Assembly (NCBI RefSeq): GCF_937616625.2
Contig: NC_065575.1
Coordinates: 34,581,001 to 34,645,000, forward strand
Length of the DNA stretch: 64,000 nt
Origin: Mercurialis annua
Taxonomy: Eukaryota > Streptophyta > Magnoliopsida > Malpighiales > Euphorbiaceae
Direction: 5' to 3'
The translations under genes were made by a program, and so were the position numbers. This document shows positions 1-11,023 of the stretch, piece by piece. The notes under the pieces are model-generated. The model worked only from the letters and a program-made list of their open reading frames with translations. It ran no database searches and was not told where the DNA came from. The first letter of the stretch is position 1; the number at the start of each line of letters is the position of its first letter.

Positions 1-137
1 ACATCATTCGTTCAACAAACTGATGAGGCGTTTTCCATGTTGGAATATTTAATAGTAAAAAGATTTTAGTAATAATTAAAATTATTTTCGGAAATACTCA
101 ATAGCATGAGTGTTTGCATGAGATAAACACTCGTATG
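1..137 (-). repeat. degenerate copy of a small MITE family (family C), in an intron
   Basis: Read on the minus strand, this stretch shows the same order of motifs as four better copies at 23046-23190, 23212-23395, 46131-46306 and 46953-47143: a GAGTGTTTATC-like start, a GAGTATTT block, an AT-rich middle, and a TTTGTTGAACGAATGA-like end. It lies in the intron upstream of the first visible exon of the mitochondrial carrier gene and is cut by the window edge. The match is partial, so family membership is an inference. Confidence 0.4.
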
Positions 138-220
138 TAATATGTTTTTTGGGGCTAAATGTAGTTTTGTGTTGTAAGCTTAGCGATTAGATTATAATTT
201 CACGTTTTTTTAATTTTTAG

Positions 221-3200
221 ATGTTTCCAGATTTGAAACAAGCAGTCCCTGGTTCTGAACCATTGTGCACTTTGGAATGTAATAGATACAAGGGAACTAT
301 CGACGTCTTCTATAAAATCACTCGCCAGGTTGGTCTATTTAAATAGTATAATCATTCATGATCGCTCATTCATTTACAAATTGAAGCTATAAAGTGTTTG
401 TAATGGACTATTCTATTGTTATTATTGGACTTGCTGCACATTATTAATGATGCATAATCCGTTGTTTGTTAATTCTTGCTTTATTAGGCGAAAATTTATA
501 ATGCATAGCTAGCTTTTCACTTAGTCTTGTTTACTTCTAATCAATTGTTGAATTTGGTATTTGATGTGCTTATTCAATGGTTTCACAGTTGTGGATTTGT
601 GCAGGAGGGATTCGGAAGGCTATGGAGAGGTACATATGCAAGCTTAGCTTTGGCTGTGCCAACTGTAAGTCCTTTCAAAGCTTTAAGGGATTTTTAGCTT
701 TTATCATTAAGGTATTAGTTATGACTAGCTGATGCTTTATAGTTACGCAAACATCTTTCTGTGTTTTTGGCTGATGCTTATTTGTTTCCTTATTGTCAAC
801 CAGGTGGGGATCTACTTGCCTTGTTATGACATTTTCAGGAATTTATTGGAAGATTTTACTACTCAAAATGTTCCAGGCTTGACACCATATGTACCATTAG
901 TTGCAGGGTCAATTTCACGCTCATTAGCTTGTGTTACTTGTTATCCTTTGGAGTTGGCAAGAACTCGCATGCAGGTACCGAGCTCATTGTTAATGTCCTA
1001 TTTCTTTTGTCTAAGTTCATCATATACTGCTTTGTCAGTCCCATGGTTGTGCAATTATCTTCAGTGTTTTTTTATGTATTATCTTCTTTGCAAAGAGAGC
1101 ATCTTGTCATTTGTCTGGTTAAAGAACATTTTTTTAGTACATGAGCTTTTGTCCTATCAAATAAAAAAATTGATCTCCTTAAAATTATTTTTAAATTAAT
1201 TTACTCCGATTTGTCTAGAATTTGCAAAATGGCAGTTCATGCTAAGTCAAAGAAACTGTTGATTAGATCAATAAACATTTTTTTCTGTTGCTTCTCATGA
1301 TTAGTTTTCTGTATGAAGTTTTGCTGGATGTCTTCTTTGCTCCATAAATTATGAACTTTCTACGTTTTGGAAAAAAAGTTTCTTTTGGAGTTCCATTTCA
1401 TTATTGCCTTTTCTTTTATGTTAATAGGCATTCAAAGATATACAAAATGGTGCGAAACCTCCAGGAGTGTGGAAGACATTATTTGAGATGATCAACCCAA
1501 TGAGGGGCACAAACAACCTTCAGAAGCGTAAGTTGGCTCTTGTTTACATTGATCTATTCATTCAGTTCTGGTGACTGATACAGCCTGCAATTGACAGAGT
1601 CGCGTGCTTTGCGTGTTTATACTATTACCTTTGCTTCCATCCATAATTTTTGCTGACGGCATTCATTATAACAGAGCAAAGTTATCGCATCTTATGGACT
1701 GGCCTTGGAGCACAGCTTGCTCGAGATGTTCCTTTCTCTGCAATCTGCTGGTCAACCCTTGAACCTGTGAGTCATGCATTCTTTGAATTGGATTATAATT
1801 TCAAATGTGATCATTACACATATCAATGATGCATTCTTATGCACATGCTTTTAGATCAGGAGAAGAATTCTTACTCTCATTGATGATGAATCTCGAGCAG
1901 CCAGTGTACTTGGAGCAAATTTTTCTGCCGGTTTTGTAGCAGGAACTATAGCTGCTGCAGTAACATGTCCATTAGATGTAGCAAGGACCAGAAGGCAGAT
2001 AGAGGTATTATTCTAAAACTAGCCTTTGTCAAATGCTTCTTTCGTCTGAACAAGAAGGTTTTATGACAAAGTAGAAAGGTCAATTAACAGTGACTTGTAT
2101 AAGGTGAGATTCATCGGAGTTACTATTATAGATATGGATTTTAGAAATGTTGGTTCTTGTTCCTTTTTGTGTCTTGACTTTATTCGCTTAGCACTGAGGA
2201 AAAGACTAATTGATATAATTAAAACTCAGCCTGATGCGGATGACTTGACATGTGTGTGTTGGTGATCATGATTCATGAACAAGTGACAAAAAAGTAGATA
2301 AATGTAGGATCTTTTAAAGAGATGATTTTATACCGATGATTGATCACATGTCTCAGTGAGTCGCTTTCATATTGCTACTTCGATACGAAATTGGAAGTAT
2401 AAACTGAGAACCTTGGGAAAATGTAAATTCTTTTGTAGAATTATATGTAGTTTGTTTTAACTTGGAAAGAACTGACTAACTTCCAAGTGTTTATTCAATT
2501 AACTTTGACATTAACTATGGGTTGTTACTTATATAATCTACTGTTTGCAATTGATAGAAGGATCCAGCCAGGGCATTGAATATGACTACGATACAAACGC
2601 TGAGAGAAGTTTGGAGGTGTGTTACACTCTGTTGTGTCATTTTTTATTATATGAATTGTATAATCTTTTCTTTTTAATACCATACGCTGTCTTGGATATA
2701 GTAGTGGTGTAATAATCCCATTTAGCCAATTGAGTCATGCAGACACTTGCTTTGACGACCGTTTTAAAAGGGCATTTCCAGCAGAGTGTTATCTATAAAA
2801 TTAAATCATAGTGAGGCGGCCTATAGCAGTTGGTTGGTAGATTTAGCTTGTGATTTTGGTATATGAAGTTTAAACTTGCTTGAGGGACCAATGTCTGGTC
2901 AAATTTAGAAGGCCCGTCACTAGTTTTCTATCCTTTAAACTAAACTAGCATGTGGTAACTGATTTAGCATTGGCTCTTCTAGGAAGTGAACAAGTCATAT
3001 TTTCATCTATTCCCATTTCATGTTGATGTTTTACAAATGTCTTGATTCACTCGTTTCCTTAATGTAGATGCTGATGTTTCGAAACATGTCTTACCCTGAT
3101 TTCTTCTATTTTTAAGATTGAAACAATCAGTTGCTGTGCTCGTAGGATCATAAACTGGTTCTTCATAACGTTTGTTTAACTAAACTGAACTTGAATGTGA

Positions 3201-3344
3201 AACAGGGATGGAGGGGTGAAAGGACTTTTCACAGGAATAGGTCCACGTGTTGCCCGCACTGGGCCTTCCGTGGGAATAGTGGTTTCGTTCTATGAAATTG
3301 TCAAGTATACACTACACCATAGACGCCACCAAGCTACCGATTGA
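221..3344 (+). CDS. MTM1: MTM1-like mitochondrial carrier protein (SLC25A39/40 group), 3' part
   Basis: Eight exons are readable: 221-328, 605-664, 804-974, 1428-1527, 1675-1766, 1855-2004, 2558-2616, 3206-3344 (stop TGA). All have GT-AG borders and consistent phase, giving 292 C-terminal residues. The 5' exons lie outside the window. Carrier signatures are visible: PLELARTRMQ at the end of the third exon and PLDVARTRRQIE at the end of the sixth, each the Px[DE]xx[KR] motif of a mitochondrial carrier repeat. The order of segments (RYKGTIDVFYKITRQ, LWRGTYASLALAVPT, VPLVAGSISRSLAC, LWTGLGAQLARDVPFSAICW) fits plant MTM1, the homologue of yeast Mtm1 and animal SLC25A39/40, inner-membrane carriers linked to manganese delivery to mitochondrial SOD, iron and glutathione handling. 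The symbol is by family resemblance. The last intron (2617-3205) holds nothing I recognise. Confidence 0.9.
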
Positions 3345-3639
3345 AAGAAATGCTGTCAAGTGCCATGCAAAATAAATGATGATATTGCCTTTCTCTTGAA
3401 GAAGTTAAAGTGAAAGGCAGAGTACAGTAAATATTCGGACACTAACAGATGACCTTTTATGACCTGGAAGCTCTTGGGAAGAAATTTCTCGTCTAAACCA
3501 GCAATGATGGTTAGAGTTTATTGTTTTTTTCTTTCTTATCCAAATTCAAATCTGTTATGAAGCTCTGTTCACATTATCGAGAAAATGTAAAAAGATAATT
3601 TACCCACGCCACACCGCACCACTTTTTTGTATTGCTATA

Positions 3640-3745
3640 ATTAGTAAGCTCAAATGATATAAGCGCTAAGCAGAAAACTGCTAGGTCGTGGGTTCAATTC
3701 CTCCCACAAGCGCTCCCCCCTCCCCAAATTATCAAAAAAAAAAAC
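3640..3745 (+). repeat. tRNA-derived SINE-like head with A-rich tail
   Basis: The sequence contains AAGCTCAAATGATATAAGCG (box A-like) and, about 30 bases on, GTGGGTTCAATTCCTCCC with a box B core GTTCAATTC, then a C-rich stretch and a run of A from about 3734. This spacing is that of a tRNA-like RNA polymerase III promoter followed by a poly-A tail, as in plant SINEs. A closely related head is on the minus strand at 5328-5396. It sits about 300 bases past the carrier stop codon, so it may lie in or near that gene's 3' end. Confidence 0.5.
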
Positions 3746-4625
3746 GAGTAAATAAAAAGAAATCAGAAGGACAAAAAAGACCTCATAATTCAACTGGTAG
3801 TAAGGAAAGGCCCATTTTTATTAAATACGCAAATAAATTTGTGAATCTCCATTCATTTGCCATCTCTGGTTTTCTGTTTTGATGCTGGTTCATGCAGGAA
3901 AAAAACAAGTATTTTACACGTTAAGCTATAAGAAATGTCACATCATAGAGGAAAATGACTTGGAATCCAAAGATCATCACTTCTAAATTACAATTTGCCA
4001 CGTTCTATCAAATCTTCATAGAATAGATTTTCTTACCCTTCTTCAACAAACATTATTTTATTTTCTCAACTTGTCACACAAAAGATCAATAAGGCTAAGC
4101 TCGTAACTTAAAAAAACACACTTTAAATCAAATATTTTAGCTCATTATACCCTTCAACTCCGAATTGCCAATAATTTTATATCGTTTCAATTCCAATTTA
4201 TATATATGTAGCTTCGATCGTTTTCTGTCAGCTAGTATAATGGAATAAAACGAGCTGAAATGTTAAATTTAAGAGTGCCTTTTTCCAAACTATGAATGCT
4301 GTCTAATTTAATCTGTGGGTTAAAATAAACTTTTGCCGATAAATGTAAACAAAAGCCAAAAATCAAGCAATTTCCGGAATAAGAATCTGGACTTCCCGTG
4401 ACGATAACTAATTAACTATAGTAGAAATAGTAGGAAGAAATCCCTCACAACAAGTAACAATATCCAAAATAAAATCTCCCCATCAAATTATCCACAAAAA
4501 TATTAAAAAGGTAAACAAATTCCTGATTAAATACATTTAACAATAATGCAAATGAAACAAAAAAATCCTTAAAAAAAACCCATGTCCTTACAGGTCCTAA
4601 AAGAAATCATAATAATAATAATAAA
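3746..4625. other. intergenic, 3' flanks of two convergent genes
   Basis: AT-rich DNA between the carrier gene (+) and the AGP-peptide gene (-). I see no coding signal apart from short chance frames. Part of it must hold the 3' UTR of the AGP gene (ending near 4626) and possibly that of the carrier. Confidence 0.5.
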
Positions 4626-5007
4626 TCAAAAGAAGCCGTAAGAGGACGAAGCATCGAGCGGATGAATGAGGTAGGTGAGCACTAAAGCCACCACCATCAA
4701 CGTGTATGCAATCCCCTGATCAATAGAAGTACCTGTAACCATAGATAGCCATTATAATATAATCTAATTCAAATAATCCGACCGTTGATTTTTCATAACA
4801 TTAACTGCAAAAACATAAAAACAGCAAGCAGATCTAAGAAATAAAGAAAATAAGAAACCAAAAAGGGTAAAAATAAAGGGTACCGTCGCTGGTGGGAGCA
4901 GGGGCGGGGGCCTGAGCTTGGACGTAAGGAGAGAAAATAACGAAGAGAAGAGTAAAGATTGTCAAGACTCCGAACAGGGCTCTCGACGATCCGCAAACGG
5001 TCGCCAT
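4626..5007 (-). CDS. arabinogalactan peptide (AGP16/20/22/41-like)
   Basis: Two exons: 5007-4884 and 4732-4626 (stop TGA), joined by an intron with GT at 4883 and AG at 4733, giving 76 residues. The product begins MATVCGSSRALFGVLTIFT, a secretion signal rich in hydrophobic residues ending at about residue 30 (YVQAQ), followed by the very short Pro/Ala module QAPAPAPTSDG, then a hydrophobic C-terminus (TLMVVALVLTYLIHP) and the tail SSSYGFF. This is the layout of AG-peptides: a 10-13 residue mature peptide, hydroxyproline-glycosylated at AP repeats and held at the plasma membrane by a GPI anchor after C-terminal cleavage. The second exon encodes almost exactly the GPI signal. The longest open frame on this strand in another phase is a shadow. 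Confidence 0.88.
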
Positions 5008-5095
5008 TGTCGTAGAAAAGAGATGAAAAATGAGAGACTGCGTTTGGAATAGAGAGAGAGAAGAGAGAAGTGGAAAAAAGAGTGAAGAATCAGAA

Positions 5096-5103
5096 TTTAA
5101 ATA
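5096..5103 (-). promoter_or_regulatory. possible TATA box of the AGP-peptide gene
   Basis: TATTTAAA on the minus strand, about 90 bases upstream of the ATG at 5007. A GA-rich (CT-rich on the sense strand) leader of about 50 bases lies between them, common in plant 5' UTRs. Confidence 0.35.
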
Positions 5104-5327
5104 ACAAAGCGGGTGGCCACTAATATCACTTAATTACTTAATCAAATAATCACAGTCGTTAACTACAATTGTGCTGTGTTTGTTTGCTTTGCTTTTGTGG
5201 GTCCACTTTTGATTTTATTTTATTTTTTAATCAAGTTTAAAATACCTTAACAATAAGGGAAAAGGTCTAATTTGCCCCTAATAGTTATACCAAAGTGTGG
5301 ATACGCCTTTCCTGACAAATTTATCTA

Positions 5328-5396
5328 AAGCTTGTGGGAGGAATCGAACCCGCGACCTATCAGTTTGCTGCCTAGCGCTTATACCATTTGAGCTAT
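5328..5396 (-). repeat. tRNA-like / SINE head inside the MULE-like element
   Basis: On the minus strand: TAGCTCAAATGGTATAAGCG (fits box A, TRGYNNARNNG) and GGTCGCGGGTTCGATTCC (fits box B, GWTCRANNC), about 30 bases apart, ending CTCCCACAAGC. It is closely similar to the head at 3640-3710 but has no poly-A tail; after CACAAGC the sequence runs into the MULE-like element. Acceptor-stem pairing is poor, so I do not call a functional tRNA. Confidence 0.55.
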
Positions 5397-5704
5397 AGCT
5401 CATTGGTTACTCTTAAAGTGTTAAGAATTAATCAAGCATGCCTCTTTTTCCGATGGTGTTAATCCTCTGTTTTCAAGAAGGGCATAATATAACCATTTTA
5501 AAAAAATTGATAATATATTTAATTAAATATGTCATGAGAGGCGTTTTATTTTTGAGATAAACATTAAATGTATATTGCACATTTCTCTAAAAAATAGTAA
5601 AAAGAAAATAAGTAAAAATTTATATTATTTTACATTATAAAATATTAGCAATATATTTAATTTGTAAATTCTAATTTCCAGTGTAATTTATTTTTCTATT
5701 AATT

Positions 5705-5940
5705 ATAATTTAAGGTTTATGATTTAGGTTTCAAAATTTAAAGTTTAGAGTTCAGAATTTAGACTTTATAGTTTAGAATTTATAATTTAGAGTTTGGAGT
5801 TTAGATTTAATTAAAGTTTAGAGTTTAGAATTTACGATTATAGTTTAGAGTTTATGATTAAGAATTTAGGAACTTTAACTTAGGTTATGGTTTAAAGTTT
5901 AGAACTTAAAATTTAGGGTTTATGTCATTGGTATAGGGTT
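5705..5940 (+). repeat. degenerate TTTAG-type short tandem repeats
   Basis: About 235 bases made almost wholly of variants of TTTAGAG, TTTAGAA, TTTAGGT and TTATAG spaced every 7-14 bases (for example AGTTTAGAGTTCAGAATTTA). The word resembles the plant telomere unit TTTAGGG but is heavily diverged. It sits inside the 917-bp MULE-like element. Confidence 0.6.
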
Positions 5941-6182
5941 TAATGTAAAAACATTTTAAATATTTTATTCCGAAATAACAAACCTTTTGTGACATACTTA
6001 TCTAAAATGTATCCTCAAACTTTTTAAAATGGCACAATTATGCCTTTTTGTAAAGCGGAAGGGTATAACTGAATTGTTTCTAAAACATTAGGGTAATATA
6101 TTAAATAAATTTATTATGAGGGGCTAATCCGTATTTCAGCATAAACACTAGTGGCAAAATTGAACATTTTCCCTAACAATAA

Positions 6183-6932
6183 TAAGGAATGGCCCATGCC
6201 ATGTGGGGTTTTGTTACAGTCTGTCAGCATAGTTGTCGCTGACTCCCTCTTACCTAATCTCTTTTCCATTTATTGTAACGGACTTAACGGCTATTTTCTT
6301 CATCATATTTCCATTGCTTAATTTTAAAAAAATTAACTTGAATTTGGATGCAAATGAGAGAGTAATTTAAATAAATATCGAGCCTAAGATTTAAACATTT
6401 TTTTCTAAATTCACTAAAAGTCAATTAAATATCACCTAAAATACATATTATTTAAAAGTGTTAAACTTTAATTTTTTTTATTATTGGGGGAAGAAAATAT
6501 TTTGGTATTTGTGAAAACTGTTCATCACGACATTAACAAAATTCTATCGATCGCGCGTACAATGTGAGTTTTAGTTTATTAGTGTGTAAAATATAATTCA
6601 TTTCTTTACACGGATAATTTTTTTATAATATTTTTAGTTGGATAAATACACTAAAAAAATTAAATTTCTTGAAAATTAATTTTCTTTTCATCTTTATATC
6701 TACTTTTCAGAAAGATGAAATTCAATTTTTTTTCGACGAACGAAATAAATTTCTTTAAAAAAATTAAATAAGTTTTACCTTTTTATTTCAATGGCCGTAA
6801 AAAGAATAATACTCATAAACTTTTTTCCCACTCCCAATTATTAAAAAAAATTGACTTTTAAAGCCTTAATCATTTAAAAATATTCTACCTTTTTTAAGTT
6901 TAAAATCTTTAATTTTAGCCTATTTTTATTTT
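6183..6932. other. AT-rich intergenic DNA, nothing recognised
   Basis: No gene, RNA or clear repeat seen between the two flanking MITE-like elements. Confidence 0.4.
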
Positions 6933-7222
6933 GGGTTAATTGCAAATTAATACGCAAACTTTACCCCAATTTGCAATTACAACACGAACTTTAAATCTTG
7001 GCAAATTGGTACACCGATTTTTATTTTTTGGCGAATTGATACACCAAACTGAAAAAATACTAACGTGGACATTGTCATATACAGCCACGTGTTGTTGTAC
7101 GATTGGTCGGTGTACTAATTTGCCAAAAAAATAAAAGTTGGTGTATTAAATTGCCAAGATTCAAAGTTCGTGTTGTAATTGCAAATTAGGATAAAGTTTG
7201 TGTATTAATTTGCAATTAACCC
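6933..7222. mobile_element. MULE-type MITE (290 bp) with 9-bp TSD
   Basis: Nearly perfect inverted ends: GGGTTAATTGCAAATTAATA on the left and its complement at the right end, continuing inward through TTTGCAATTACAACACGAAC and CAAATTGGTACACC. TTTTATTTT flanks both sides (6924-6932 and 7223-7231), a 9-bp duplication, though low in complexity. The whole element can fold into one hairpin around a short centre near 7080. Confidence 0.85.
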
Positions 7223-8224
7223 TTTTATTTTTCAGTTTCAATTGTACTCATTTGTTTAAATTTGAATGGAAAAAAAATTCAAATATATCCCTCATATTGC
7301 TTGATGTTTTAAATTTTTTATGATAAACATACAAATTGGAACATTATATATAAAAGACATATTTGAACTTTTTCCACTTTAATTTGAATAAATGACTAAT
7401 TGATACTTAAAATTTAAAAAGTATATTAAAATTGGAGATTTTGTGGCTTGATTTCTTAGATCGTTAAAGAATTTTTAGCGATTGTTCGGACGTTCAAGGT
7501 AATCTCTTGTATATCTACGATATGAAAAGCTATTGATCTATCTTTTTAGAATTCCATTGATAAAGATAATTGGAAATACAAACTTTCAAAGGAACAAGCG
7601 GGTCGTGTATGACCGGTCTATCGGAGTGAAGGGCATATCCAAGTCCCGCTTCAACGGAAGTCTTGCTTTTCGTTGCGTCAAAAATTTATGCGGAATCCAT
7701 AGTTAGATTTTCCGCTCCTTCGATTTACTTAGCTTGTATGATAGTTTTGTTAGTTTTCTAAATTTACAAATTGAAAGATTATATTTTAGTCTTGTGATAT
7801 GACTTTCTTTATGTAATTTAATTTTAATTAATGGATTCTAATTATGGTGCTTAAAAATCCTTTGAAAAAAAAAAAAGAGAAGTGAGTTAAAATGAATGGA
7901 AATGAAATAATGCACATTTGCTGGCTAAATCTATGTAATCCACCTTTCATTTTTGTATCCTCTTTTCAGAAAGCTTTGTAAATGTAGCTCTCCGTGATTT
8001 GTTTTTTCTTTTATCTATTAAATGTACTAATGACAAGGATAATAATAATAAGTTTGAATACAAGCTCATTACAGCTAAACACATTCTAAAAGAGTGGTCT
8101 ACACTAACAAAGCAAGGCCAAGCAATGCGGACGACATCCAACGAGGCGAACCCAAAAGGAAACAAAAACAACTACCTAACAATACACCTTGTCGTCAAAA
8201 CATATATTAATTTTTTTTATCAGA
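7223..8224. other. intergenic, no gene seen
   Basis: AT-rich. A less AT-rich stretch at about 7440-7720 (CGGGTCGTGTATGACCGG, AAGTCCCGCTTCAACGG) reads like an old retroelement fragment but no protein frame supports this. The open frames at 7947-8232 on both strands overlap and show no family features. Confidence 0.35.
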
Positions 8225-8232
8225 TATATTAA

Positions 8233-8928
8233 GGGGTTTACTATTCGCCGCCCCAAAATACTACCCACCGCCCAAATTTTGACTGAAATGCCCCTAACAT
8301 AATTTCAATTCAAAAACAAAAAAAACAAAAATCCTCTCAGCTCAAAAATCTCTCAAACTCAACCTAAAATTCCGACGATAACCGGAGCCGGTTTATATCG
8401 CAATCGACGGAAGATAAAAGACGGGAACCTCCGGTAATTAATTTTTTTCGTTTTTAACCGTTTTAATAAAAAAGAATTTTTTTTAAAATTTTTTTAAAGG
8501 GCCATCGCACGGCGATGGCGATGGTGCACAGGGACAATCGTCCCCGAAGGACGATTGTGGACCATCGCCAAACAATTGCGATGGCGCCTATGGGCCATCG
8601 TCATCGTCTGGCGATGGCCCATAGGCGCCATCGCCATTGTTTGGCGATGGTCCACAGATGGCCCTTAAAAAAAATAAAAGAAAAATTATTTTTTATTAAG
8701 ACAGTTAAAAACGAAAAAAATTAATTATCGAAGGTTCCCGTCTTTTATCTCCCGTCGATTGCGACATAAATCGGCTCTGATTATCGTCGTGATTTTAGGT
8801 TGAGTTTGAGAGATTTTTGAGTTGAGAGGATTTTTGTTTTTTTGTTTTTGAATTGAAAATATGATAAGGGCATTTCAGTCAAAACTTGAACGGTGGATAG
8901 TAATTTGGGGCGGTAAATAGTAGTCCAC
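8233..8928. mobile_element. long inverted-repeat element (696 bp) with 8-bp TSD and palindromic core
   Basis: TATATTAA flanks both ends (8225-8232 and 8929-8936). Ends: GGGGTTTACTATTCGCCGCC on the left, and GTGGACTACTATTTACCGCC read inward from the right. Arms of about 250 bp pair along their length (for example the AAGACGGGAACCTCCGG region near 8420 with its complement near 8730). The core 8500-8660 is packed with GGCGATGG/CCATCGCC words. A related element is at 26865-27438. The 8-bp duplication would suit a hAT-like origin, but the ends are not classic hAT ends. Confidence 0.8.
8500..8662. repeat. palindromic GGCGATGG / CCATCGCC core
   Basis: At least nine copies of (G)GGCGATGG or its complement CCATCGCC alternate in direct and inverted order, with the longer mirror-complement CGATGGCGCCTATGGGCCAT and its partner. 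GC content is far above the surroundings. Open frames here are by-products of the palindromes. Confidence 0.75.
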
Positions 8929-8936
8929 TATATTAA

Positions 8937-11023
8937 TTTGTTTGTGGGTTAACACATAAGTTGAGCTTCGCCATTACCAACTATAAGCATTGGCTTAGAA
9001 AACATAGCATTTTATCTAAATTTTTTAAGAAAAATCGGAATGATACTTAATTTACATGGCTTGTGTTGGATGGGATTAATAGTTTTTTATTAGTTTTTAA
9101 TTGGTTATTATAAATCGTTTTTTTTTTCTTTGAAATTATCTCAAAATTTAGAATTGTGGTGGTGTAATTTTATCTAATTTCTTCAGTAAAGGTTACTCTC
9201 TAATCATAGTTGAAATAAAAATACAGCATGTAGGGTCGGATCCTCTTGACTTCAAAAGTTTAGAATATGTGAAATTTGATTAGGAGTCGTCACTTAATTG
9301 AGCTATGACATCTTTTTTATTAGCATAGTATTTTTAGATTCGACAAAAAGAAGAAGTATTTCCAGATTCACTTATGAATCGTCCAACATCTTATATCAGA
9401 CTACCAGACAATGAGATTGTGTCCTAATTTTATCTATAAATTGCTTACATCCTAATTTTATCTATAAATTGCATGTAAGCTTATCGTTAAAGTATTGATA
9501 TATAAATTCACCATTTATTCACAATCATTCTACAATATATTTCCATCAATTTCCTACTACGAGAAAACTAAAAACACCGAAAGGACTATCAGAATACGGC
9601 TTGTTTAATGTGTTTTAGTAGGCTAGTAAAATCGGTAAAAGCTTAGTCTCCTCTCACACTTTATGAGAGACAGCTCTATTAACACCGGCTATTTGGTTTC
9701 AGCTATGATTACTTGCTACTCCCTTCTGACTTCTAGGAAGAAATAAGTTCATTACAGGCCCTCCGCCTTCTGTTCTCCTCTCCATGGGTGGTATTTTGTC
9801 TCCAGTACCATGGCAATTAATTTGGAATCAAAACCAGAGTAGTAGTATTTAACAGAGTGATTAGTTTTTACAATTCAACCAGTTCATACAGTTTTTTTTC
9901 AATTCAATGCACTTAAACGATATTTTTGATTTTTTAAGGAACACAACTAAAATGATTGAACCAGCTGAACCCGCCAGTCCGGTTCTTACCCTTGCTGATA
10001 ATATCATGGCCGTGGTCCCCTAAAAGAAGGCAGTGGAAGAAAAACAAAGGGGGTTTGTTACAAAATATTGTCCACATGGGATAGGATAGGGATGGGTATT
10101 TCATCATAATACTGAACTGTACTTCCCTTTCTTTATTGCCTCTTGAGTTTTACCTGCCTTTAGTGTATGTCATCATTCATGTCCCATTGACCCTTTCAAC
10201 AACTTGGGTCTGAGGAGAATGGGGTGAACACATAAATAGTTCTAAAAAATTCAAAACTACAAAGAGTATTTAAATGATACCACTTCATCAAGAGTGAAAA
10301 CAACCAAAATAAATATAAAAAAATCATGTCAGGAATTTACATTTTGGACGATCTATAACAGCGAAAGCTATTTTAGAGTGAAAAAAAGAGAAGCAAAACT
10401 CACCAGAAAATGTTGGACCATGGAGCATGGAAGGGACCACAGTAACATGGCGCACATGCTATGTTCAAAGGCATGAGGTGGGAAATAAGCTGATGAATTA
10501 TAATAACTTGGAAACTCGTTTATCCCCTAAAGTTACAGGATTGCCCATTCCGTGGATAGCAACATAACACACCAATCAAACACTAAACAACACAGAAAAA
10601 ACCTGAACCTGATACAGTGAGATTCTGGATCCCTAAAATGCCAGCGAAGAAGCTTAACAAAATTAAATAGCAAAACATCAAGCTCTCTTATTTACACTCA
10701 CTACTCCAATGTGCATTTGACACAATAACACATCCTGCATATCAGAAAATTCAGATATCATTACCTTTCTCTAAGAATATGATGAATAAACAGTTCGTGT
10801 TGTATGTGAATCCTATCACAAATATGTAAGAAACTCGTCGTAACTATTAAAACGCCTTTGTGATATCCTACTTGCACAGTGCACACACATAAGGTTTTTT
10901 CCATATTAATGATAACAACCCCACAATTTAATCAAGTTAGATGTACGCATCATGTGTGAGTACAATTGGAAAGTATAGAGCCCAAGCAAATACCTAGAAA
11001 TGTTTGATGTTAACTTAGAATTC
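8937..11023. other. intergenic, includes 3' flank of the gamma-tubulin gene
   Basis: No coding signal or clear repeat. A short direct repeat, CCTAATTTTATCTATAAATTGC, occurs twice at about 9423 and 9450. The last few hundred bases before 11024 probably include the 3' UTR of gamma-tubulin. Confidence 0.4.

Larger units (their letters stand above)
5257..6173. mobile_element. non-autonomous MULE-like element (917 bp) with 9-bp TSD
   Basis: A perfect 9-bp direct repeat TAACAATAA flanks the element (5248-5256 and 6174-6182). Its ends are inverted: GGGAAAAGGTCTAATTTGCC on the left and, on the opposite strand from the right, GGGAAAATGTTCAATTTTGCC; weaker similarity runs further in. A 9-bp target duplication is the hallmark of Mutator superfamily elements. 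No coding capacity. It carries a tRNA-like segment (5328-5396) and a tract of degenerate TTTAG-type repeats (5705-5940). Confidence 0.85.

Noticed and set aside
732..1199. 155-codon frame
   Set aside because: It merges the third visible MTM1 exon (804-974) with intron sequence on both sides; only the exon part is real.
5328..5396. Functional tRNA gene
   Set aside because: Pol III boxes are present but the acceptor ends do not pair, so only a SINE-like or pseudo-tRNA call is supported.
7947..8232. Overlapping frames on both strands
   Set aside because: Short, opposite-strand overlap, no family features, AT-rich intergenic setting.
8515..8724. 69-codon frame rich in His/Arg/Met
   Set aside because: Arises from the GGCGATGG palindromic core of an inverted-repeat element.
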